A DNA stretch of 64,000 nt, from the NCBI RefSeq assembly GCF_000421825.1, contig NZ_ATXT01000016.1, positions 62,001 to 126,000 on the forward strand. The letters are read 5' to 3'. The notes under the pieces were generated by a model. It saw only the letters and a list, made by a program, of their open reading frames with translations, made no database searches and was not told where the DNA came from. Position 1 is the stretch's first letter. Each line of letters begins with the position of its first letter. Below, in pieces: positions 26,002-36,914 of the stretch. The stretch is from Humibacter albus DSM 18994 (GTDB taxonomy: Bacteria > Actinomycetota > Actinomycetes > Actinomycetales > Microbacteriaceae). The position numbers and the translations under genes were made by a program.

Positions 26002-26604
26002 ATGACGGATCGCGGCATCCGCACGCTCCGCGGCACCGCAACCGCGGTGCTCGCCGTGTTCGTGGCCGCGCTGTTCCATGATGCGGCCGGCGACGGTCTT
26101 CCCTCGGTACTCGCCGTGGTGCTCTCACTCGCCTTCGCCACACCGATCTGCGTCGTGCTGGCCGGCCGCCGCATCGTGCTCTGGCGGCAGGCCGCCTGCG
26201 TGGGCATCAGTCAGCTGGCTCTGCACCTGCTCTTCAGCCTCGGATCGGATGCTTCGGGCACGTCGCTGAACGTGCCAGCAGGCCATCTGCACGCCGGCAT
26301 GCACATCGATGTCGTCGCCGGACACGGCATGGCCATGCACGGCGGAACCGGCTGGATGGTGCTCGCCCACACCGCTGCCGCGATCGTCACGCTGATCGCC
26401 CTGCGTTATGGCGAGCGCACGCTGTACGCGTTGGCGAACTTCACGGTATTGCTCGTCACCGCTATCCGGCGCCTCACGGTCACGCCCGTGCCTGCACCCG
26501 TGCGGATGGGCGTGCAGACCCGCCCGGTCACGCTCGCCTCCCCGACCCGCGTGCTCGGCGCGATGCGGCATCGCGGCCCGCCGGCGCTTTCCGTCGCGGC
26601 CTGA
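26002..26604 (+). CDS. His/Met-rich membrane protein of a copper cluster
   Basis: 200 residues with about four membrane helices. Between helices is a metal-binding-looking loop, GHLHAGMHIDVVAGHGMAMH, dense in His and Met. The C-terminal 50 residues are basic and cytoplasmic. I do not recognise a named family. The next two genes encode YcnI and CopC, both copper-binding, so a role in copper sensing, uptake or tolerance is likely (inference). GAGAGG lies 7 nt before the ATG. The 178 bp before the ycnI-like gene contain no other gene. Confidence 0.7.
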   Translation: MTDRGIRTLRGTATAVLAVFVAALFHDAAGDGLPSVLAVVLSLAFATPICVVLAGRRIVLWRQAACVGISQLALHLLFSLGSDASGTSLNVPAGHLHAGMHIDVVAGHGMAMHGGTGWMVLAHTAAAIVTLIALRYGERTLYALANFTVLLVTAIRRLTVTPVPAPVRMGVQTRPVTLASPTRVLGAMRHRGPPALSVAA

Positions 26605-26782
26605 CCGCGCCGAATACTTCTCACTGCCATGCAGACGTCTGGGGAACAAGACGTCGTGTCGGCGGTGCGATCTTGCGCGCAGGTCGGTCGCGCCCCGCGA
26701 CCCCAGACCATTGCCGCGCCTCGTCGGGCGCGCCCCCGTGCGCGCACCCGTAGGACGGACGCAAAGCCAGCAGAAAGCATCC

Positions 26783-27607
26783 ATGAAAATCAGAAGATCC
26801 CTCGCCGCCGCAGCCGCGAGTGCGGTGGCAGCCGTTGCGCTGTCGATCGCCGCACCGCTCGCGGCCAGCGCACACGTGCGCGTCAACCCCGATCAGGCGA
26901 CGCCCGGCAGCTACGCCGTGCTCACCTTCCGCGTGCCGACCGAGTCGGCAACCGCGGGAACCGTGAAACTCGAGGTCGACTTCCCGACCGACACGCCCTT
27001 CACCTCCGTGTCGTACCAGCCCGTGGCCGGGTGGAGTGCCCAAGTGACGACGAGCACTCTCCCCAAGCCGGTGAAGATCTCCGGCGCGACCGTCACCGAA
27101 GCTCCCAGCAAGATCGTCTGGACAGCCGACCCCGGAGTGCAAGTGAAGCCGGGTCAGTTCCAGGAGTTCGCGATCTCCGCGGGCATCGTGCCCGACACCG
27201 GGAAGATGCTGATGCCTGCGACCCAGACCTACTCCGACGGCACCGTCGTGAAGTGGGACCAGAAGACGCCCGCGTCGGGCCAGGAGCCGGAGCATCCGGC
27301 GCCGACGCTCTACATCAACGACGCCCCGCCGAGTGACGGAACGCCGACGATCGTGAGCAGTTCCGCGGCGCCCGTGGCTTCACCGGCCGCGACGTCGACG
27401 GATGCCGCTGCGATCGGCATCGCGATCGGCGGCCTCGTGCTCGGCGCGATCGCGCTCGTGGTGGCCGTGCTCGGATTGGTCCGGCGTCCTCGCAGCGCTG
27501 TGACGGGCGCAGGACCCGGCAGCACCGGCGCCGCGCGCTCGAAGCAGCCGGGTGGTGGCTCGAGCGCCGGAGCAGGGACCTCGGGTACCGGAACCGGCGG
27601 CGACTGA
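26783..27607 (+). CDS. ycnI: YcnI family (DUF1775) copper-associated protein
   Basis: 274 residues. A Sec signal peptide ends ASA, leaving His31 as the first mature residue; an N-terminal histidine is the copper ligand in characterised YcnI proteins. The DUF1775 beta-sandwich follows (RVNPDQATPGSYAVLTFRVP, TKSVSYQPVAGW-like segment, GQFQEFAISAG). A membrane anchor (residues near 215-235) and a Gly/Ser-rich cytoplasmic tail finish the protein. It is thought to bind Cu(II) outside the membrane and work with CopC/CopD. Its TGA overlaps the copC ATG by one base. Confidence 0.93.
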   Translation: MKIRRSLAAAAASAVAAVALSIAAPLAASAHVRVNPDQATPGSYAVLTFRVPTESATAGTVKLEVDFPTDTPFTSVSYQPVAGWSAQVTTSTLPKPVKISGATVTEAPSKIVWTADPGVQVKPGQFQEFAISAGIVPDTGKMLMPATQTYSDGTVVKWDQKTPASGQEPEHPAPTLYINDAPPSDGTPTIVSSSAAPVASPAATSTDAAAIGIAIGGLVLGAIALVVAVLGLVRRPRSAVTGAGPGSTGAARSKQPGGGSSAGAGTSGTGTGGD

Positions 27608-28269
27608 TGCGCCGCCTCACCGGATGGGTTGCGGCCGTCGCCCTCGTGGCGGCCGCGGCCCTCGGCACGTTCGTCGCCGCTCCGGCGAGCGCCCACGACT
27701 ACCTCGTGGACAGCTCGCCCAAGGCCGGCTCGACGCAGACGACTCCGATCAACAAGGTTCGGCTCACCTTCGACGACGTCGTGCTGGATCTTGCGAAGTC
27801 CGGTCCTGGCGCACTGCTTCAGGTGACGGGCCCGAACGGCAAGGCGACGCATTTCGAGACCGGATGTCCCACCATCAGCGGACGCCAGGTCTCGGTTCCG
27901 GTGTCGCTCGGTAAGAGCGGAAAGTACCTGGTCACGTGGCAGATCGTCTCTGCCGATGGACACGTGGTCTCGGATTCGATCCAGTTCACCTACGCACCGC
28001 CGGCGGGCACGAAAACCTCGGCCGGCGCATCCGCCAGCCCCTGCAAGGGCGCCGGAGCGGCAGCCACGGCTGCACCGACCGCCGGCGCGGGCACAGCGGA
28101 GGGCACGGTGAACTCGGGTGCGATCGTCATCGTCGTGGTGATCGCCGCCGGCATCGTGGTGCTGGCGCTGATCGCCGTCGTGGTGATCCTGCTGACCCGG
28201 CGGCGCGGCGGAGCGAGCGACCATGCGGACGATGAGGAGGACGAGCCGGTCGACCCGGACGAGGACTGA
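27607..28269 (+). CDS. CopC domain copper-resistance protein (YobA type)
   Basis: 220 residues. The signal peptide ends ASA, leaving His30 at the mature N-terminus. The CopC sandwich shows HDYLVDSSPKAGS, VRLTFDDVV and SADGHVVSDSIQF; the DGH histidine is the second expected Cu(II) ligand. A Ser/Ala/Thr-rich stalk leads to a C-terminal membrane helix and an acidic cytoplasmic tail (DDEEDEPVDPDED). It is translationally coupled to ycnI (TGATG). The stop codon lies inside the first unit of a 17-bp tandem repeat. Confidence 0.93.
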   Translation: MRRLTGWVAAVALVAAAALGTFVAAPASAHDYLVDSSPKAGSTQTTPINKVRLTFDDVVLDLAKSGPGALLQVTGPNGKATHFETGCPTISGRQVSVPVSLGKSGKYLVTWQIVSADGHVVSDSIQFTYAPPAGTKTSAGASASPCKGAGAAATAAPTAGAGTAEGTVNSGAIVIVVVIAAGIVVLALIAVVVILLTRRRGGASDHADDEEDEPVDPDED

Positions 28270-28331
28270 GCGGCCACGAAGACTGAGCGGCCACGAGGAC
28301 CGAGCGGCCACGAAGACTGAGCGGCCGCTGA
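28264..28331 (+). repeat. Four 17-bp tandem repeats including the copC stop codon
   Basis: Units GACTGAGCGGCCACGAA, GACTGAGCGGCCACGAG, GACCGAGCGGCCACGAA and GACTGAGCGGCCGCTGA. The first unit contains the TGA stop of the CopC gene, so the array looks like serial duplication of the gene's 3' border. Confidence 0.9.
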
Positions 28332-28385
28332 CACCGGCCACTGACACGCGGCCTCGGACAGCCACTCGCGCCCAACAGGACATCG

Positions 28386-28420
28386 GCACGGAGACAGGCC
28401 AGAGCGGCCTGTCTCCGTGC
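28386..28420 (+). terminator. 15-bp perfect hairpin after the copper operon
   Basis: GCACGGAGACAGGCC and GGCCTGTCTCCGTGC flank the loop AGAGC. No U-tract follows. It is a likely terminator of the copper genes, just ahead of the separately transcribed SDR gene. Confidence 0.65.
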
Positions 28421-28503
28421 GAGGGCGCAGACCGTCATGTCGAGCGTTGACGCGACCGAGCCGCAGGCGCGAGACCGGATCGACGGGAGGCAGACTGGAT
28501 GCC

Positions 28504-29190
28504 ATGGCCACCCACCTCCTGACCGGCGCGTCCTCCGGGATCGGCGCCGCCCTCGCCCACGCACTGCACGACCGCGGCGACGCGCTCGTGCTGCTGGCGC
28601 GGCATGCCGATCGTGCCGCGGAACTCACGGCAGCGTTCCCCGGCGCCACCACGCTGGTCGGCGACCTGGAGCGGCCGGAGACGCTGGAGGCATCCATCGG
28701 CGGCAGCCTGCCCGAGCGCCTCGACTCGGTGCTCCACGTCGCGGGAGTCGTCGACCTGGGACCGGTCGCCGATCTGCGGCCGGACGCCTGGCATCGCGCG
28801 CTCACGGTGAACCTCGCCGCCCCTGCCGAACTCACTCGGCTCGCGCTGCCGGCCCTGCGGAGTGCGGGAGGGCGCGTCGTGTTCGTGAACTCGGGGGCCG
28901 GGCTCGCGGCATCCGCCGACTGGAGCGCGTACGCCGCCAGCAAGTTCGGCCTGCGCGCACTCGCCGACGCGCTCCGGTCCGAGGAACGCAGCGCCGGCGT
29001 GCGCGTCACGACCGTGTACCCGGGTCGCACCGCGACGCCGATGCAGAAGCGAGTGCACGAACAGGAAGGCGCCGAATACGACGAGGATGCCTGGATCCGG
29101 CCGGAGTCCGTCGTCACCGCGGTGCTCACCGCTCTCGACCTGCCACGCGACGCCGACCTGACCGACCTGCGCGTGCGGCCGGGGCTTTGA
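28504..29190 (+). CDS. Short-chain dehydrogenase/reductase
   Basis: 228 residues. The nucleotide-binding motif is TGASSGIG, the NAG-like strand LHVAGVVD, the catalytic Ser in FVNSGAG and the YxxxK pair in YAASKFG; VYPGRTATPMQ follows. A classical SDR of unknown substrate. AGACT lies 7 nt before the ATG, in a leaderless-type layout. Convergent with a small membrane protein gene. Confidence 0.93.
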   Translation: MATHLLTGASSGIGAALAHALHDRGDALVLLARHADRAAELTAAFPGATTLVGDLERPETLEASIGGSLPERLDSVLHVAGVVDLGPVADLRPDAWHRALTVNLAAPAELTRLALPALRSAGGRVVFVNSGAGLAASADWSAYAASKFGLRALADALRSEERSAGVRVTTVYPGRTATPMQKRVHEQEGAEYDEDAWIRPESVVTAVLTALDLPRDADLTDLRVRPGL

Positions 29191-29209
29191 CGCGCCACGT
29201 CCGGAAGGC

Positions 29210-29575
29210 TCAGTACATCAAGGAGTAGAGCCCGGTCTGTGCGAGTCCGACGAGCACGGCCAGGAGGGCTTGAGCGCCGAGCGCGGTGCCCGCGGCGGCG
29301 AATCCCTTCGGCGCGCCCTTGCGCAGCAGAGCGAGAATCCCGATGATCAGGGCGCCGAGCGCCAGCATCGCGACCAGCGCCGTGCCTGTCCACGACACCA
29401 CCGTGTAGAGACCCGCCGGCGTCACGCGAACGAGGAACGTGAGACCGAACGCCCGCAGAATGTCGAAGGCGACGGTGGCGAGTGCGAAGACGAACGAGAC
29501 GACCCCGAGCAGGTTCCCCGCCGGAGCCGGGCGCGCGGCGGATGCAGGCGGCGTGGGCGCCGGGTAGTACGACAT
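29210..29575 (-). CDS. Small membrane protein (DUF4190-like arrangement)
   Basis: 121 residues. A Pro/Ala-rich cytoplasmic head ([12 protein letters not shown]) precedes three hydrophobic helices. The layout, a Pro/Tyr-rich head then helices with a GxxxG-like [10 protein letters not shown] start, resembles actinobacterial DUF4190-type proteins, but I would not insist on the family. AGGG lies 8 nt before the ATG. Its promoter region is shared with the divergent MFS gene. Confidence 0.6.
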   Translation of the reverse strand: MSYYPAPTPPASAARPAPAGNLLGVVSFVFALATVAFDILRAFGLTFLVRVTPAGLYTVVSWTGTALVAMLALGALIIGILALLRKGAPKGFAAAGTALGAQALLAVLVGLAQTGLYSLMY

Positions 29576-29662
29576 GAAACGACCCTGGCACATCGGGCAA
29601 GGGCGACCGAACGGACTCTCCGTGAGGCAGACATCCGCGGTGCCCGCGCACGGCGCGACTCT

Positions 29663-29685
29663 TATACTTGCTTTACATCAAGCAA
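29663..29685 (+). promoter_or_regulatory. Promoter and MarR-type operator before the MFS gene
   Basis: The inverted repeat TTGCTT-TACATC-AAGCAA (29668-29685) overlaps a good -10 (TATACT, 29663-29668) and would cover the transcription start. The MarR-family gene that follows the transporter is the obvious candidate regulator. Confidence 0.6.
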
Positions 29686-29717
29686 CTAATTCGGCTCTGA
29701 TTCATTCCAGGAGTTCT

Positions 29718-31610
29718 GTGAGCACCGTCTCCACCCCGCCCACCCGCGCTCTCTTCAGCAAGGAACACCCTCGCTACAAGTGGGTCACGCTCAGCAACAC
29801 GACGCTCGGCATGCTGATGGCGACCATCAACTCGTCGATCGTCATCATCTCGTTACCGGCGATCTTCAAGGGCATCAAGCTCAATCCGCTCGAGGCGGGC
29901 AATGTGAGCTATCTGCTCTGGATGCTGATGGGCTACATGCTCGTGACCGCGGTACTCGTCGTCACCTTCGGGCGTCTCGGCGACATGTTCGGCCGGGTGC
30001 GCATCTACAACCTGGGCTTCGTGGTCTTCACCATCGGCTCGATCGCGCTCGCTTTCGATCCGTTCACGAGCGGCGCCGGCGCCATGTGGCTCATCGTCTG
30101 GCGCTTCGTGCAGGGCATCGGCGGTGCGATGCTGTTCGCCAACTCGACGGCGATCTTGACGGATGCCTTCCCCGCCAACCGCCGCGGCATGGCACTCGGC
30201 ATCAACCAGGTGGCCGCCATCGCGGGCAGCTTCATCGGCCTGATCGTGGGCGGGCTTCTCGCCGTCGTCGACTGGCGCGCGGTGTTCTTCGTGAGCGTTC
30301 CGATCGGCGTCATCGGCACGATCTGGTCGTACATCTCGCTCAAGGAGGTCGGAACCAGGAACCCCGGCAGACTGGACTGGCCGGGCAACATCACGTTCGC
30401 TGTCGGCCTGACCGCCCTTCTCACTGCCATCACCTACGGCATTCAGCCCTACGGCGACAGCTCGACGGGGTGGACCAATCCGTGGGTGATCGGCGGAATC
30501 GTGGGCGGCATCCTGCTGCTCGTCGTCTTCACGTTCATCGAACTGAAGTCGAGAGCGCCCATGTTCAACATGCGGCTGTTCAAGATCCGTGCGTTCGCGA
30601 TGGCGAATCTCGCGGGGCTGCTCGCCTCGGTCGGTCGTGGCGGCCTGCAGTTCATGCTCATCATCTGGCTTCAGGGCATCTGGCTGCCGCTGCACGGCTA
30701 CGCCTATGCGGATACACCGCTCTGGGCCGGCATCTACATGCTGCCGATCACGATCGGGTTCCTGATCGCGGGACCGCTGTCGGGAACGCTGTCCGACCGG
30801 TTCGGAGCCCGCCTCTTCGCCACCGTCGGCCTCGTGATCGTGGCGATCACGTTCGTGCTCCTGCTGCTCATTCCGGTGAACTTCGAGTACTGGCAGTTCG
30901 CGATCATCACCGGGCTCTCCGGCATCGGATCCGGCATGTTCGGGGCACCGAACCGCACCGCGATCATGAACAGCGTTCCAGCGAATCAGCGAGGGGCGGC
31001 ATCCGGCATGGCGGGCACGGTGCAGAATGCCGGCACCTCGCTCTCGATCGGCCTGTTCTTCTCCCTGCTCATTTCGGGCCTGGCTTCGTCCCTGCCGAAG
31101 TCGCTCTACGGCGGCCTCACGGCGCACGGCGTATCGAGCACCGTCGCTCATCAGCTCTCCGAGCTGCCGCCGGTGAGCAGTGTGTTCGCCGCTTTCCTCG
31201 GCTACAACCCGATCCGGAGCCTGCTGGCGCCGACCGGTGCGCTCGACACACTCTCGAAGTCCAACGTCGACACGCTGACCGGAAAGCACTTCTTCCCGCA
31301 ACTCATCCAGGATCCGTTCCACGACGGACTCGTGGTCGTGTTCGTGGCCGCCGCGATCATGTCCCTGGTCGGCGCCATCGCGTCGCTCAGCCGCGGAAAG
31401 ATGTACGTGCACGTCGACACGACCCCGACCGCACTCCACCACAAGCACGGCGGGACAGCCGGCGCGACCCCCCACTCTGCGCCCCGTCCCGTCGCCGTGA
31501 CGGCAGCCGACGCCCCCTCGGCTGCCGTCACGGGTCCTTCCGAATCCGGCCCAGCAGACCCGACCGCCTCCGCCGGCGTGCCCGACGACCCGGGCCGTAC
31601 CGCCTCTTAG
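29718..31610 (+). CDS. MFS transporter, DHA2 (14-helix) drug exporter family
   Basis: 630 residues with about 14 membrane helices. Motif A appears as [14 protein letters not shown], and the DHA2 pattern includes [24 protein letters not shown] (fragments) and [14 protein letters not shown]. The long C-terminal tail is Pro/Ala/Thr-rich and cytoplasmic. It is probably a proton-coupled multidrug exporter. The GTG start is backed by AGGAG 4-5 nt upstream. It is followed by a MarR gene 9 bp away and preceded by a MarR-like operator, the classical efflux-pump/repressor pair. Confidence 0.93.
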   Translation: MSTVSTPPTRALFSKEHPRYKWVTLSNTTLGMLMATINSSIVIISLPAIFKGIKLNPLEAGNVSYLLWMLMGYMLVTAVLVVTFGRLGDMFGRVRIYNLGFVVFTIGSIALAFDPFTSGAGAMWLIVWRFVQGIGGAMLFANSTAILTDAFPANRRGMALGINQVAAIAGSFIGLIVGGLLAVVDWRAVFFVSVPIGVIGTIWSYISLKEVGTRNPGRLDWPGNITFAVGLTALLTAITYGIQPYGDSSTGWTNPWVIGGIVGGILLLVVFTFIELKSRAPMFNMRLFKIRAFAMANLAGLLASVGRGGLQFMLIIWLQGIWLPLHGYAYADTPLWAGIYMLPITIGFLIAGPLSGTLSDRFGARLFATVGLVIVAITFVLLLLIPVNFEYWQFAIITGLSGIGSGMFGAPNRTAIMNSVPANQRGAASGMAGTVQNAGTSLSIGLFFSLLISGLASSLPKSLYGGLTAHGVSSTVAHQLSELPPVSSVFAAFLGYNPIRSLLAPTGALDTLSKSNVDTLTGKHFFPQLIQDPFHDGLVVVFVAAAIMSLVGAIASLSRGKMYVHVDTTPTALHHKHGGTAGATPHSAPRPVAVTAADAPSAAVTGPSESGPADPTASAGVPDDPGRTAS

Positions 31611-31619
31611 GATCGACGG

Positions 31620-32192
31620 ATGTCCACCCCGACCCAGCACGCCGGTGACGGTTCCGAGCGCGCCGGCAGCCGTTCCGCCCATGCAGTCGACGGCTCCGAG
31701 CTGCGGGCCGAAGGTTCGGCGCCACTCGACGGCGGTTCTGAGCGGTCCGCCTCCGCACCGGCGGAGGGACCGGAACGTGCGGAGACCGCCGCTCGCCTCG
31801 CGGTGGCGATCGGACGCATCAACCGGCGTATCCGCCCCCGCGGAGAACTGACCCAGGCGCAACTCTCCGCTCTGTCGAGCATCACCCGGAAGGGCCCGTT
31901 GCGGCCGGGCGACCTCGCCCGTATCGAGTCGATCGCCGCGCCGAGCGCGACCCGCGTGGTGGCCGAACTCGAGGCACGCGGCCTGGTGGAACGGCATTCC
32001 GACCCGGACGACGGACGTTCTTCGCTCGTGAAGTCCACCGAGGCCGGAGCTGCCGCGGTGCTCACTGCCCGTGCCGAGCGCGCTCAGCGCATCTCGGTGT
32101 TGATGGCCGGGCTCGACGATGAGCAGATGGCGGCCGTGACCAGCGCGCTCGATGTGCTGGAGAGCATCTCGGTGTACGTGCCAGGCAGGTAG
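31620..32192 (+). CDS. MarR family transcriptional regulator
   Basis: 190 residues. The winged helix is in the middle and C-terminal part (LTQAQLSALSSITRKGPLRPG, the recognition helix PSATRVVAELEARGLVERH, and the wing SDPDDGRSS). The first 50 residues are a low-complexity Ser/Glu/Ala extension; a start nearer RAETAARLAVAIGR would fit the family, but TAGGAT lies 6 nt before the chosen ATG, suggesting a leaderless transcript from inside the end of the MFS gene. It probably represses the MFS exporter through the 29668-29685 palindrome. Confidence 0.9.
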   Translation: MSTPTQHAGDGSERAGSRSAHAVDGSELRAEGSAPLDGGSERSASAPAEGPERAETAARLAVAIGRINRRIRPRGELTQAQLSALSSITRKGPLRPGDLARIESIAAPSATRVVAELEARGLVERHSDPDDGRSSLVKSTEAGAAAVLTARAERAQRISVLMAGLDDEQMAAVTSALDVLESISVYVPGR

Positions 32193-32198
32193 CTCTGC

Positions 32199-32430
32199 CG
32201 CCACTGCGCCACCGCGCCACTACGCCACCGCACTGCGCCGCCGGGCCACGGCGCTCCAGCGGGCCGACGCGAAAGCAGCAGCGAACGCGCTCCGGCACAG
32301 AAAACAGCAGAAGCCGTGCTGTTCTCGACGACATCTGCTGTTTTCACCGAGCGGTTGCACCGCACTCGGCGGTCGGCCGGCACGCTAGCCGCTGAGCGGC
32401 TGCGCACCGCACTCGGCGGAGTGCGCCGGC
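32199..32430. repeat. Repeat-rich convergent intergenic region
   Basis: Just after the marR stop, GCCACTGCGCCACCGC-type 16-bp units recur two to three times. Further on, a segment of about 36-44 bp starting GAGCGGTTGCACCGCACTCG (32349) recurs in altered form from 32393 as GAGCGGCTGCGCACCGCACT. A hairpin lies between the two sets. No gene was found here. Confidence 0.7.
32300..32345 (+). terminator. Terminator hairpin after marR
   Basis: GAAAACAGCAGA and TCTGCTGTTTTC form a perfect 12-bp stem with a 22-nt loop. The 3' arm ends in TTTT, and the A-rich 5' arm makes it usable on the other strand too, so it probably terminates both convergent transcripts. Confidence 0.65.
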
Positions 32431-32447
32431 ACAAGCCGGCCCTCGGC

Positions 32448-32765
32448 TCAGCCGCCGCTGCCCGACCTGTTGGCCCCCATGTCGAGCGGACTCGCGGAAT
32501 CCTCCGACTCGTTCAGACGCTCCTCGACGACCTCGGGGTCGTCGGCATCGCCTTCCAGCCCGTCGATGATGCCGTTCGTCTGATCGAACGGATGCGCCGC
32601 ATCCTCGGCGAGGGAGCCGAGCCCGGCGTTCCGCTCCTGGTTCTGCGACCCGGAGTCCTGCGTCGGTGCGGAGTTCTGGGCGTTCGCGCTCTGTGAGCGC
32701 TCGGGATTATCGGCGGTTCCGTTGACATCCGGACCGCCGTTCTGGGTGTTCGATTCGTCTGTCAT
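32448..32765 (-). CDS. Acidic low-complexity hypothetical protein
   Basis: 105 residues, highly enriched in Asn, Gln, Ser, Asp and Glu, probably largely disordered. The middle (LGSLAEDAAHPFDQTNGIIDGLEGDADD) is the most ordered-looking part. I do not recognise a family. The ATG is preceded by GGTGAGC. The composition (few Arg/Lys) differs from its neighbours but codon use is ordinary. Confidence 0.55.
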   Translation of the reverse strand: MTDESNTQNGGPDVNGTADNPERSQSANAQNSAPTQDSGSQNQERNAGLGSLAEDAAHPFDQTNGIIDGLEGDADDPEVVEERLNESEDSASPLDMGANRSGSGG

Positions 32766-32947
32766 GCGCTCACCGTTCCACCCCGGACCACCTTGCGCCA
32801 GGGGTTGACCGGCGCGCACGGATGCGTCCGACGGCAGACGGGGGCGTCCAGCAACGGCGGAATGCCGCCCAGCGGCGCCGACCACGCCGCACCGACAGCG
32901 CACGCGACACCGACACCGACACCGACAGGACAAAACGCGCTTTCGGG

Positions 32948-32978
32948 CTGAAGACATGCCGTTTCGGCATGTCTTCAG
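32948..32978 (-). terminator. 13-bp perfect hairpin downstream of the RNA helicase gene
   Basis: CTGAAGACATGCC and GGCATGTCTTCAG pair perfectly around the loop GTTTC. It lies beyond the 64-bp repeats in the direction of helicase transcription and would end that transcript. Confidence 0.6.
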
Positions 32979-32984
32979 ACGCTT

Positions 32985-33128
32985 GTCCTGTCGGCGACAG
33001 CCGTGCGTCCTGCCCGCGCGAGCGGTCCGCCCTGCCGGCGCGAGCGGTGTCCTGCCGGCGACACCCGTGCGTCCTGCCTACGCGAGCGGTCCGCCCTGCC
33101 GACGCGAGCGGTGTCCTGCCGGCGCCGC
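32985..33128. repeat. 64-bp direct tandem repeat, about 2.25 copies
   Basis: Units 32985-33048 and 33049-33112 are the same length and differ at only a few positions; a third partial copy starts at 33113. Each unit begins GTCCTGYCGGCGACA and contains an internal near-repeat of GCGCGAGCGGTCC. The array lies 20 bp downstream of the helicase stop codon. Confidence 0.9.
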
Positions 33129-33147
33129 TGGCGTTCTGGCGGTGCGG

Positions 33148-35364
<2,217 letters not shown>

Positions 35365-35801
35365 GGCTCTACTTCTGGGTTGTTCTTGAGTGTGCATGGC
35401 AGAACTCGCGACAGGTCGTCGCGTCCTTGCAGATCCTCGGCTGAGCGGCGCGAAGCGCCGGCAACCATCAGGGCCGTTCACATACAGTGGTCATCCGCCG
35501 CGGCGTCCATCGACGCAAATGGTGCACTCGCACCGGCGGTACCGGCCCGCAGGACTTACAAACCCATCCGTGCGACATGCACGGTGTCCAGAGCCGACCG
35601 AACAACTCTAGCGGACGCCGCCTGGCAGAGCACTGAGCCGGGCACGAACAGCCGGCGCACGAATCGCAAGACGAGAACGCTTCGCTCCTCTGAGCGTGTT
35701 CGCAGCGCGGCGCATCGCTCGTGAGCCGTGTCACTCGGTCGGCGGAGCATCGTGGCCTACGCTGAGACCGACTTTTCCACCCGTACGAGAATCCACTGCC
35801 A
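35365..35801. other. Divergent intergenic region without a gene
   Basis: 437 bp between the helicase and alpha/beta hydrolase genes. Possible -10 boxes are ACTCTA (35604-35609, i.e. TAGAGT toward the helicase) and TACGCT (35758-35763, toward the hydrolase). The former would give the helicase mRNA a leader of over 200 nt, as seen for cold-inducible RNA helicases elsewhere. I see no credible protein here. Confidence 0.4.
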
Positions 35802-36914
35802 GTGAACACGCTTCCCTCGGCGGGCGACCGCCCGCCTCGGCGCCGCCTGCGCGCCCTCGTCTACGCCGCATCCGCAACGGTGCTCGTCGGCGCCCTCGTC
35901 ACGGTCGCCGCGATCGGCGCGACCGTGAACGGCGCAGCTCTGCGAACCGCGGCAGCCACTGCCCGGCCGCTCGCACCGGCCGCTGGCACGAGCGGTGCTG
36001 GGGCCGAAGCAGCGGCCGGAGTGGCGGCCCGCAATGCCACGACGGCAGACGGCCCTGAAACCGTGTCCAAGGCGAAGGATGCCGCGGGCCTGCGCGGCGG
36101 TCTGCGCACGTTCGTCGCGCCCCGTGGCATCCGCACCACGTCTGACGTGACCTATGCCACCGCCGCGGACGGCAGCCTGCTCGACCTCGACGTGTGCTCG
36201 GCCACCTCGAGCGACGATCACCGGCCCGCGCTGCTGCTCATCCACGGCGGCGGGTGGCACGGCGGGGACAAGGCGAGCGTCGACTATCACGCGGTCTGCC
36301 AATGGCTGGCATCCGAAGGCTTCGTGACCTTCTCCGCGGACTACACGCTCGGAGCCGCCGGTCGGTACCCCGTCGCGCCCCGCGAACTGACGGCCGCGAT
36401 CACGTGGATGCGCCGGGCCGCGACAGTGCAGCGCTTCGGCATCGACCCCACGCGCATCGGCGTCGTCGGCGGCTCGGCCGGCGGCAGCCTCGCGTCGCTG
36501 TTGGCCACGCGCGGCACCGGCCCGACCGATCGGGGCACGCGCGTCGCCGCCCTCGTCGACCTGTCGGGTCCGGTCGATCTGACGGCACGCGGCCAGTCCC
36601 TCGGACAGCCGAGCACAGGCATCCAGGCGGACGTGCTCGGCTATCTCGGATGCGCGACGTTCACCGGCTGCGCGCCCGCCGCCGAGGCGTCAGCGATCAC
36701 GCACGTCGATGCGAGCGACCCGCCGGCCTTCATCCAGGGCTCGCAGTTCGACTTCGTGCCGCACGAGCAGGGCACGGCCTTCGCGGCCGCGCTCACGCGC
36801 GCGGGTGTGCCCACGGTGCTGCGGGTGGTTCCGGGCAGCGCACACTCGATCGCACAACTGGATGCCTCCACTCGCGCCGCGGTCGCCGCGTTCCTGCATC
36901 GCTACCTCGGCTGA
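35802..36914 (+). CDS. Secreted or anchored alpha/beta hydrolase (esterase-like)
   Basis: 370 residues. A cytoplasmic Arg-rich head is followed by an uncleaved-looking signal/anchor helix (VYAASATVLVGALVTVAAIGA) and an Ala/Thr-rich linker. The hydrolase domain shows the oxyanion HGGGW motif, the nucleophile elbow GGSAGGS, Asp in SQFDFVPHE and His in GSAHSI. This fits the BD-FAE/hormone-sensitive-lipase-like esterase group. Substrate is unknown; it probably acts outside the membrane. The GTG start has no clear Shine-Dalgarno. Its last 13 bp overlap the end of the convergent RND gene. Confidence 0.85.
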   Translation: MNTLPSAGDRPPRRRLRALVYAASATVLVGALVTVAAIGATVNGAALRTAAATARPLAPAAGTSGAGAEAAAGVAARNATTADGPETVSKAKDAAGLRGGLRTFVAPRGIRTTSDVTYATAADGSLLDLDVCSATSSDDHRPALLLIHGGGWHGGDKASVDYHAVCQWLASEGFVTFSADYTLGAAGRYPVAPRELTAAITWMRRAATVQRFGIDPTRIGVVGGSAGGSLASLLATRGTGPTDRGTRVAALVDLSGPVDLTARGQSLGQPSTGIQADVLGYLGCATFTGCAPAAEASAITHVDASDPPAFIQGSQFDFVPHEQGTAFAAALTRAGVPTVLRVVPGSAHSIAQLDASTRAAVAAFLHRYLG

